DNA of 64,000 bases, taken from positions 310,001-374,000 of the forward strand of contig NZ_CP026121.1 of NCBI RefSeq assembly GCF_003330845.1, read 5' to 3'. Below, piece by piece: positions 35,351 through 42,209 of this stretch. Each line of letters starts with the position of its first letter. The first letter of the stretch is position 1. A model generated the notes under the pieces. That model made no database searches, was not told the DNA's origin, and saw only the letters and a list, made by a program, of their open reading frames with translations. This stretch comes from Streptomyces sp. Go-475 (lineage in GTDB: Bacteria > Actinomycetota > Actinomycetes > Streptomycetales > Streptomycetaceae). The translations under genes were made by a program, and so were the position numbers.

Positions 35351-36676
35351 TCAGAAGGCCGGTACGGACTGCTCGGTGACCCGGCCCTGACCACGTGCCC
35401 CCAACACGGCATCGCGCAGCCTCTCATGAGCGATGGTCAGACCCGCGTACACGGCCCCTTGCGCCGTCGACAGACCGATCAGATGCGAACCCGTCCTGAT
35501 CTCCGGCACCACCGGGAGGTTCCGGCCGAGCCGCTCGCGCACCTCGGGAAGGACGACGTCGACGAGCGGGCGCAACCGGCCCACGAAATAGACCGACTCG
35601 GGGTCCAGCGTCACCGCGACGACGCTGACCGCGGTCACGATCGCCCTGGTGAACGCCTCCAGCACCTCGGCGCGCAGAGCCTCATCGCGCGGAGCCTCGG
35701 CGTGTGGAGCCTCGGTGCGGGCTTCCAGCCAGAGGTCCTCGATGCGCTCCAGGTCGAGCCCCCGCTTACGGGCGAACCGAAGGAGGCCCCACGTGCTCAG
35801 CAGCTCGTCGAGGATCTCGTCGCCGAATCCGGAGGAGAGCACACCGATGTCGCCGAAGGCGGGTGTCCTCCCCCGGACGAGCTCGTGATCCGTGCAACTG
35901 CCGAAGTTCAGTATGGTGCTGACGCTGAAGAGGGCGGCGTTCCTGATGGTCGCGTCGTCGGTGAGGACCCCGAGCAGCGAGGCGTTGGCGTCGCTGTCGA
36001 GCAGCACGGGAGCGTCGGCCAGCTCTTCGATCGCTCGCTGGAGGCCGGAGCCGACGAGGATCTTCATCGACTCCGCGGGGCCGAAGATCTCCGTGCCGCC
36101 CCGGACCCGGCCGGGCACCGCGACGACGATCTGGCGCAGGGGCCCCCGCGCCGACTCGGCGGCCTGCCCGACCAGGTCGACCAGCCAGCGCGCGGCGTCC
36201 CCGACCTCCAGGTGTTCGACGGTGGGAACCGTCAGTTGCGCGATCTCACGGCCCCTCAGGTCGGTGACCATGACACCGGTGGTCTGCACACCGAAGCTGA
36301 TACCGACGACGTGTCCGGTCGTGCCGGGCACGTCCAGATAGGTGGACCGGCGACCGCGGCCGGTGACCTCGTCGACTCCGCCGTCGACGACGAAGCCGTC
36401 CGCCCGCAACTCCTCCACCGCTCTGGACACCGTGGCCTTGCTGAGGCCTGTCAGCTCCATGAGTTCGTTCCGCGTCAACGGCGCCCTGGTGAGGACCACT
36501 TCGAGGACTGACGCCTTGTTGTAGTCGCGTGATGTCGGGTTACTGGTCACCTGATGACCATAACGAGGCCGGTACATCGACCGTGTCGGCCCCGGCTGCG
36601 GCGTGATGACCGGCGGCTTCTCGCCGGGTTCGCTCGCCTCGCCGGACGCTTCGCGACTCATGTCATGCCTCCGCAC
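35351..36676 (-). CDS. ROK family transcriptional regulator
   Basis: Up to 441 residues (start at 36676 or the Met at 36661). The N-terminal winged helix reads LTRNELMELTGLSKATVSRA near residue 70. The ROK sugar-kinase-like domain follows, with GISFGVQTTGVMVTDLRG near residue 125 and APVLLDSDANASLLG near residue 225. The kinase-type catalytic aspartate is not obvious, as expected for a regulator. There is an unusual Ala/Glu-rich stretch (TEAPHAEAPRDEALRAEV) near residue 330. It diverges from the class III PLP enzyme gene, and a matching 20-bp sequence lies next to each gene. Confidence 0.83.
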   Translation of the reverse strand: MRRHDMSREASGEASEPGEKPPVITPQPGPTRSMYRPRYGHQVTSNPTSRDYNKASVLEVVLTRAPLTRNELMELTGLSKATVSRAVEELRADGFVVDGGVDEVTGRGRRSTYLDVPGTTGHVVGISFGVQTTGVMVTDLRGREIAQLTVPTVEHLEVGDAARWLVDLVGQAAESARGPLRQIVVAVPGRVRGGTEIFGPAESMKILVGSGLQRAIEELADAPVLLDSDANASLLGVLTDDATIRNAALFSVSTILNFGSCTDHELVRGRTPAFGDIGVLSSGFGDEILDELLSTWGLLRFARKRGLDLERIEDLWLEARTEAPHAEAPRDEALRAEVLEAFTRAIVTAVSVVAVTLDPESVYFVGRLRPLVDVVLPEVRERLGRNLPVVPEIRTGSHLIGLSTAQGAVYAGLTIAHERLRDAVLGARGQGRVTEQSVPAF

Positions 36677-36731
36677 GTACCAAAAGACAGGGGGTCGCCA
36701 GTCGACTGACGCCCCAGGCAGAACCTTATTG

Positions 36732-36751
36732 TTTCAGATTGGAACTGGAAC
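36732..36751 (+). promoter_or_regulatory. Operator-like 20-mer near the ROK gene
   Basis: TTTCAGATTGGAACTGGAAC lies about 55 bp before the ROK start. It matches the copy at 36873 in 18 of 20 positions. AT-rich sequence surrounds it. It is a likely autoregulatory binding site for the ROK protein. Confidence 0.55.
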
Positions 36752-36872
36752 CTATGAGACAGGGGCTGCACGGCTCGACAGGAAGGCGCGTCGCACCAGC
36801 CCCGACACGCCCTCCCACCAGTCCGCCACCTGAGCTGCCGGGCGCCACACGCCTCCTCAAAAATATTTCTAG

Positions 36873-36892
36873 TTTCAGGCTGGAACTGGAAC
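36873..36892 (+). promoter_or_regulatory. Operator-like 20-mer before the class III PLP enzyme gene
   Basis: TTTCAGGCTGGAACTGGAAC lies about 70 bp before the aminotransferase-like gene, preceded by an AAAATATTTCTAG AT-rich block that could be a promoter. The same direction and spacing as the copy at 36732 suggest one regulator controls both divergent genes. Confidence 0.55.
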
Positions 36893-36960
36893 AATCAATG
36901 GTATGGTCTCAGCCACCGCAAGCGGGAAACCCTTACAGAACTGACTGAAGGTGCCTGCAG

Positions 36961-38310
36961 ATGACTTCGACGCTGAGTCGAGCGATCGCCCACTACCCCA
37001 ACCGGTTCGACCCCGGGGCAACGAGCGAGCTCCCCGAACACCTCCAGAAGACGATTCGGCGCCGGGACAAAGTGCTGGGCCCCGGCTACACGCTCCTCTA
37101 CAAGGAGCCGGTCGAGTTCGTCTCCGGTCACGGGGCCCACCTGATCGACCGCGACGGCAACGACTACCTGGACGCCTACAACAACGTCCCGTGCGTCGGG
37201 CACGCCCACCCGCACGTGGCCGAGGCCGTCGCCCGCCAGATGAAGGCGGTCAACACCAACACGCGCTACGTCCAGGAAGCCCTGGTCGACTACGCGGAGC
37301 GGCTGCTCGCGACCTTCCCCGAGGAACTGTCGAAGCTGAGCATCGCGTGCAGCGGCTCGGAGGCGAACGACCTGGCGGTGCGGGTGGCTCGGTTCCACAC
37401 GGGCGGCGAGGGCATCATCGTCACCCGCTGGGCCTACCACGGCATCACCCGCGAGGTGGCGAGCTTCTCGCCGACCCTGGGCACGGGCTCGCCGCTGGGA
37501 CCGAACGTCCGGCTCATCGACGCTCCTGACCCGCGCCTCGTGGCACCCGGCTCCACGCTCGCCGAGCACATGCGGCAGCAGGTGCGCGGCGCGATCGAAG
37601 ACCTGGAGCGCCACGGCTACCGCCTGGCGGCATTGATCACCGACTGCGCCCACAGCAGCGACGGCATCTTCACGGACCCGCCCGGCTACATGCCGGGTGT
37701 GGTGGAGGAGGTGCACGCGGCCGGCGGTGTCTACATCGCGGACGAGGTCCAGTCCGGTTTCGCCCGGCTCGGAGACTCGATGTGGGGGTTCACCCGCCAC
37801 GGCGTGCTGCCCGACATCGTCACGATGGGCAAGCCGATGGGCAACGGCCTGCCGATCTCGGGAGTGGTCTTCCGTCCCGAGGTCTGTGAGGAGTTCGGAC
37901 GCAACGTCCGCTACTTCAACACCTTCGGCGGCAGCTCGATCCCCGTGGCCGCCGGCGCCGCCGTGCTGGACGTCCTGGAGAAGGAGAACGTGCAGCAGCG
38001 CGTCCTGGAGTGCGGCAACGCTCTGCGCGCCGGGCTGCGGGAGATCACCAAGGACTCCCCCTTCGTCGCCGAAGTGCGCGGTGCCGGCCTGTACGTCGGC
38101 GTCGAACTCGTCAAGGACCGGGACACCCTCGAACCCGACCGTGCGCTTGCCGAGGACGTCATCAACGACATGCGGGACCGACGGATCCTGATCAACGGCA
38201 CGGGCCGGTCGGCGAACACCCTCAAGATCCGCCCCCCGCTGGCCTTCGACTCCGCCGACGTCACCCGCTTCCTGGAGACCTTCGCCGAAGTCGCGAAGAA
38301 CCGTCTGTAG
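36961..38310 (+). CDS. Class III PLP enzyme, phospho-lyase (AGXT2L)-like
   Basis: A 449-residue fold-type I PLP enzyme usually named aspartate aminotransferase family. VGHAHPHVAEAVARQM is near residue 80, SGSEANDLAVRVAR near residue 137, IADEVQSGFARLGDSMWGF near residue 258 (Asp to pyridine N) and the Schiff-base lysine in VTMGKPMGNGLPI near residue 288. The stretch YFNTFGGSSIPVAAGAAVLD and the MGKPMGNG context resemble ethanolamine-phosphate and 5-phosphohydroxylysine phospho-lyases rather than ordinary transaminases. The kinase-like gene 23 bp downstream fits that: a kinase would phosphorylate an amino alcohol and this enzyme would eliminate phosphate and ammonia to give an aldehyde. Confidence 0.8.
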   Translation: MTSTLSRAIAHYPNRFDPGATSELPEHLQKTIRRRDKVLGPGYTLLYKEPVEFVSGHGAHLIDRDGNDYLDAYNNVPCVGHAHPHVAEAVARQMKAVNTNTRYVQEALVDYAERLLATFPEELSKLSIACSGSEANDLAVRVARFHTGGEGIIVTRWAYHGITREVASFSPTLGTGSPLGPNVRLIDAPDPRLVAPGSTLAEHMRQQVRGAIEDLERHGYRLAALITDCAHSSDGIFTDPPGYMPGVVEEVHAAGGVYIADEVQSGFARLGDSMWGFTRHGVLPDIVTMGKPMGNGLPISGVVFRPEVCEEFGRNVRYFNTFGGSSIPVAAGAAVLDVLEKENVQQRVLECGNALRAGLREITKDSPFVAEVRGAGLYVGVELVKDRDTLEPDRALAEDVINDMRDRRILINGTGRSANTLKIRPPLAFDSADVTRFLETFAEVAKNRL

Positions 38311-38333
38311 CAGGCCGGCCGAAGGGAACGACC

Positions 38334-39414
38334 GTGAACACCTCACCAGCTTCGCACCATGCACAACGGCTCCTGGAGGTAAGCGGCCTGGCCGCGTCCC
38401 ACGAGCCCATCGACGCGGTGCTGGTGAGCATCTTCCTCGAGGAGCACTACCGCCTGGGCGGGCGGCTGGAGCGGCTGGCGACCGAGAAGGACGACACGTT
38501 CAGGCTCCGGACCGACGCGGGCGACCACCTCGTGAAGGTCTCACCGCCCGACGAGGCGGAGGAGGTCGTCGACCTCCAGACCGCCGCGATGCGCTACCTC
38601 GAACACGCCGCCCCGCAGTTGCCCGTCCAGCGGGTGAGGCTGACCGCCGGCGGGGACGACAGCGTGGCCATCCTGCTGAACGACGGCAGACGACGGATCC
38701 TGCGGGTGTTCGACTTCGTCGCGGGTCCCGTCCTGGCCCAGACGAACCCGGACGCGGAGCAACTCGCCAAGGCAGGCGAGATGCTGGGACGGATCGACGT
38801 GGCCCTCAGGACGTTCACGCACCCGGCCGACCGACGCGAGCTGGCATGGGACTCGGCACTTCCACCGGATGGCCGAACTGGTCGAACACACGCCGGTTCC
38901 GGAACATCGCCAGGTGGCCCGAGAGGTCTTCCGGCTCTTCGGCGAGACCGTCGTCCCGAGGCTGAGTGATCTCGAGACACAGGTGATCCACGGTGACTTC
39001 AGCCCCTACAACGTCGTGGTGGACCCCGGCAGCGAGGAACACTTCGTCACCGGTGTCATCGACTTCGGCGACACCGTGCGCAGCCCGGTGATCTTCGACC
39101 CCGCCGTGCCCATGGCGAACCTGCTCGGCCGGACGCCGGAACAGCCCTGGCGGGACGCCTGTGCCTTCGTCTCCGGCTACCAGCGGAAGCGGCCGATCAG
39201 GGCCTTGGAAATTCCGCTGCTCCCGGTCGCCGCACTGGCCCGGCTCACACTCCGTGCACTGATCACGAACTGGCGAGCGGAGCGCACGCCGGAACGGCGT
39301 GAATACCTCCTCGACCACGCCAAGGACGACTGGATCAACGTCGAGCATTCCCTGGCCGTGAGCCTGGACGACGTCGTCGCGCACCTCCGGGAAGCCGGCC
39401 ACGGGCATTTCTGA
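38334..39414 (+). pseudogene. APH-family phosphotransferase (hydroxylysine/homoserine kinase-like), frameshifted
   Basis: Starts at GTG 38334 with a GAAGGGA ribosome site. The first 180 codons encode the N-lobe (EKDDTFRLRTDAGDHLVKVS, then RRRILRVFDFVAGPVLAQTN). Near 38862 the frame breaks: after TGGGAC the protein pattern continues one base later as RHFHRMAELVEHTPVPEHRQ. The catalytic motif HGDFSPYNVVVD and the metal motif IDFGDTVRSPVIFD are in the second frame, ending at 39414. Two bases appear to be missing, or one extra. Unless this is a sequencing error, no active kinase is made. The family matches the kinase partner of AGXT2L-type phospho-lyases, which is the gene just upstream. Confidence 0.78.
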
Positions 39415-39465
39415 GAAGCCAGGTCCGAACACGTGCAGTTTCCCCTCAAAAACTGGAGCAGCTCC

Positions 39466-39869
39466 ATGGCTATTTCCTCGTTGCGGTTCCGTCCGAAGTA
39501 CGTCTCGTTCGACCTACGGCACGTTGATCGAGTGGCCGATGACCCCCATCACGCGGGAACTCGTCGGTGACCAGACATCAAGGCCGCCCCCGACGCGGGC
39601 AAGCGGCTCGCCGACGGCGTGCGCAGCTGGGGCCCGCACGCCGACGTGCCCGCTACGCCGCGTTCGAGTACATGCTCGACCAGCTCGACGCGTCCCCCGA
39701 GGACTTCGTGCATGTCGCCTCGCACACCCGCTACGACCACATGTCGATGCACGACATGGGCTTCCGCAACCTGGTCCTGCTGGACCGCGGCTACGACCCG
39801 GTCACCCACGGCTACGACTACGTCACGGTGAAGTCCCTGGACGACCTCAACACCATGCTCGGCATCTGA
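39466..39869 (+). pseudogene. Internally deleted copy of the type II HAD gene
   Basis: It keeps the original start (ATG 39466 with GGAG) and the original stop, but only three pieces of the 226-codon gene at 29358-30038. These are the first 36 codons with a 2-base deletion inside the nucleophile motif, then the part around AAPDAGKRLADGVRSWGPHA, then the last 73 codons from YAAFEYML. The third piece differs at the protein level by one residue (MSMHD for MPMHD); the first has several base changes. The second junction lies in a shared CCCG. The catalytic aspartate frame is destroyed. Confidence 0.85.
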
Positions 39870-39872
39870 CCT

Positions 39873-40309
39873 CCAGCGACGGTGGCCGACGGGGTGGACA
39901 TGGAGATCGCGGCGGGTGAGTTCGTCAACTGCGCGGGCTGTCGAAGACGGAGATCCGCCGGCGGGTCGGGGAGACGCTGGAGGCGGCCGGGCCGTCGAAG
40001 TTCGCCGGCCGCAAGCCCCCCCAGCAGCCTGTCGCGCTGTGCCGGGTCCTGGTCTACCGCCCCATCCAGCGCGAACTCGGCCTGACCGTCGTGTATGTGA
40101 CACATGACCAGGAGGAAGCCCTGGTCATGTCGGACCGGATCGCCATCATGAAGGACGGCCGCATCGAGCAGTTCGACACCCCTCGCGGCCTCTTCGAACG
40201 ACCCTCCTCTCCCTTCGTGGCCGACTTCCTGGGCGCCGCCGACTTCCTCACCGGCAAGGTCGAGGAATCGACCGAGGACGGGTGCACCCCGGTCCGCCTC
40301 GACACCGGG
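39873..40309 (+). pseudogene. Internally deleted copy of potA
   Basis: Pieces of the ATPase at 27069-28202 in the right order: the TVVDGVDMEIAAGEFV region, the KTEIRRRVGETLEAAG region, a short ALCRVLVYRP piece, and a longer run from IQRELGLTVVYVTHDQEEAL to the DGCTPVRLDTG region. Walker A, the LSGGQ signature and Walker B are each missing exactly where gaps occur. Retained DNA in the last piece differs from the intact gene at only a few bases. It cannot be a working ATPase. Confidence 0.85.
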
Positions 40310-40695
40310 CCATGCTCATCCCCCAAGTCGTCATCGCGCTCGGGCTGTTCCTGTTCTTCGAACCCGCCGGGATGCTCGGCAGCCCCCTGGCCATCGCCCT
40401 CGGCCACACCGTCCTGGCAGCGCCCATCGCCGTCCTCATCATGATCTCCACCCTGCGCGGCATCGACGAGCGGCTGGAGGACGCCGCCGCCAGCATGGGC
40501 GCCAGCCGCATGACCATCGCCCGGCGCATCACCTTCCCCCTGGCCACCCCCGGCCTGATCGCCGCCGCGGTGTTCTCCTTCATCACCAGCTTCGACGAGT
40601 TCTTCATCGCCCAGTTCCTGTCCACCCCCGACACCCGCACCCTGCCGGTCCTCGTCTTCAACGCCCTCCAGTTCGACGTCGACCCCACCGTCACC
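40310..40695 (+). pseudogene. Internal fragment of potC (inverted copy)
   Basis: 386 bp encoding MLIPQVVIALGLFLFFEPAG through the EAA loop to DVDPTVT, identical in protein to the intact permease at 25327-26163 and with about one base change (GCAGCG for GCCGCG). Both ends of the gene are missing. The near-identity means a very recent copy or gene conversion from the intact gene. Confidence 0.87.
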
Positions 40696-40715
40696 GGCCG
40701 ACGGGCTGCTGAGCT

Positions 40716-40757
40716 GACGGGCCGGGCGCCCCCTCCCCCAGTGCCCGGCCCGTCTTT
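40716..40757 (+). terminator. Strong hairpin with T-run inside the relic region
   Basis: A perfect 12-bp stem (GACGGGCCGGGC paired with GCCCGGCCCGTC) with a 15-nt loop is followed by TTT. A stop codon TGA sits at its left foot. I see no equivalent in the intact cluster between potC and the oxidase gene, so it may come from another gene end brought in during rearrangement. Confidence 0.7.
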
Positions 40758-40767
40758 CCACCACCGT

Positions 40768-40827
40768 CAATCCGGCCTCCGCCGCGAAGGCGCCACCGTC
40801 GGCATCGACGAATTCCTCGAATACAAG
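40768..40827 (+). pseudogene. C-terminal fragment of the gabD-type gene
   Basis: About 60 bp encoding QSGLRREGATVGIDEFLEYK, matching QSGLGREGGTVGIGEFLEYK near the end of the dehydrogenase at 22539-23990. It is the fourth gene in the relic and keeps the order of the intact cluster. Confidence 0.75.
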
Positions 40828-40890
40828 CGGGCCAGCGGACGACCTCGACTACGCAAGATCGTCGACAAACGACGCGGATACCGGAATCCC
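40828..40890 (+). pseudogene. Possible C-terminal fragment of the 2-hydroxyacid dehydrogenase gene
   Basis: A short stretch encoding RPRLRKIVDKRRGYRNP resembles RPLRNVVDKRRGYVVDEP at the end of the gene at 21554-22537. The DNA is much more diverged than the other pieces, so the match rests mainly on VDKRRGY and on its expected position. Confidence 0.45.
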
Positions 40891-41069
40891 GTACATCGCA
40901 TCGCGCGGAAATCTTCTTCGACGCCACGTCTGTGAAAAATCCACTTTTCCTGCTACACACATACGAAGGTTCCACGAAGAAAGATCCCTCGAATGGTTGC
41001 CACCGTTACTCTCCCCCGGTATATCAAGGTGTCGACCGCCGCTGCCCCCGGACGCGACGGAGGCAGACG

Positions 41070-42167
41070 GTGACGGGCGGGGGGATCAGCCGCAGGGCGT
41101 TTCTGAGCGGGGTCGGCGGCGCCGCGGCAGGCCTCGCCGCAGCTCCCCCGCTCACCGCCTGCGGGTCGCGTGCCGGCCGGAGCGTCGCGGGGAGCCGGAG
41201 CGCCGACGTGCTCGTCGTCCGTGACATCGGCGGCTCCTACGGCGAGGCGAACCGAAAGGCCCTCTACGATCCGTTCACCCAGGAGACCGGCATCCCGGTC
41301 AGAGTGGTGAACCTCCTGCACGAGCAGCTGCTCGCCGAGATCGAGGCGGGCCGTACGCCGTGCGATGTCGCGGACACCAACATGTCCCTCCTGGCGCTCT
41401 TCCAGCGGAAGGGCGTCACCGAGGAGCTCGACTACGACCGGCTGGGGAACGCCCGGAAGGCCGGCATCGCCAAGTCGCTGCTCCTCTCCCACGGGGTGGG
41501 CAAGGCCTACTGGGCCAGTGTTCTGGCCTACCGCACCGATGCCTTCGGTGGGCGGAAGCCCGAGTCGTGGGCGCACTTCTGGGACGTCGGGGCGTTCCCC
41601 GGCCGGCGGGCGCTGCAGAGCGAGCTGGACTGGCCGGAGCTGGAGTTCGCGCTGCTGGCCGACGGTGTGCCGATCGACGAGCTGTACCCCCTCGACGTGG
41701 GCCGTGCCTTCAGGGTCCTCGACGAGATCAAGGGCTCGGTGCACGCGCTCTGGGACAACGGCGCCGAGCCTGCCGAGCTGCTGAACCGTGGGGAGGTCGC
41801 AGCCTCCAGCGCCTGGCTCGGCCGCCTCCAGGCCCCGGCCGGCCGCGGCTCCCGGCTCGCGTACGAGTGGAACGGCGCCCGCAGGCAGAGCAACGGTTAC
41901 GGAATCCTGAAGGGGGCCGCGAACCCCGGCGCCGCCTACCGCTTCATCGACTTCGCCCTGCGGCCCGAGGTGCAGGCCCACTTCGCCCGCAGCTATCCGA
42001 ACGGCCCCGTCGTACCCGCGGCGTACGCCCATCTGTCCGAGTCCACCGCCGCGAACCTGCCGAGCACCCCCGGGCACCTGCGGTCCGGCTTCGACCTGGA
42101 CGTGGAGTGGTGGCTCGAGAACCAGCACTCCGTGACCAAGCGCTGGCGGGCGTGGGCGCGGGCCTGA
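41070..42167 (+). CDS. ABC transporter substrate-binding lipoprotein, PotD-like paralogue
   Basis: A 365-residue protein from GTG 41070 (GGAGG six bases upstream). The N-terminus has a twin-arginine motif (GISRRAFLSGVGG) and a lipobox ending in Cys (PPLTAC). The body aligns end to end with the PotD-like protein at 28195: LVVRDIGGSYGEANRKALYD, VGKAYWASVLAYRTDAFG, ELEFALLADGVPIDELYPLD and AYRFIDFALRPEVQAHF. By eye about half the residues are identical, so it is an old paralogue and not part of the recent copy. It has no permease or ATPase of its own; it may feed the intact PotABC or act as a sensor partner. About 180 bp of unassigned sequence precede it. Confidence 0.83.
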   Translation: MTGGGISRRAFLSGVGGAAAGLAAAPPLTACGSRAGRSVAGSRSADVLVVRDIGGSYGEANRKALYDPFTQETGIPVRVVNLLHEQLLAEIEAGRTPCDVADTNMSLLALFQRKGVTEELDYDRLGNARKAGIAKSLLLSHGVGKAYWASVLAYRTDAFGGRKPESWAHFWDVGAFPGRRALQSELDWPELEFALLADGVPIDELYPLDVGRAFRVLDEIKGSVHALWDNGAEPAELLNRGEVAASSAWLGRLQAPAGRGSRLAYEWNGARRQSNGYGILKGAANPGAAYRFIDFALRPEVQAHFARSYPNGPVVPAAYAHLSESTAANLPSTPGHLRSGFDLDVEWWLENQHSVTKRWRAWARA

Positions 42168-42209
42168 GTTCCATGGGGCGGCACGGCGCTGGATGACAGG
42201 GAGAGGGCT

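Noticed and set aside
39466..41069. An insertion sequence or integron as cause of the relic
   Set aside because: I found no transposase, terminal inverted repeats, target-site duplication or integrase in or next to the region.
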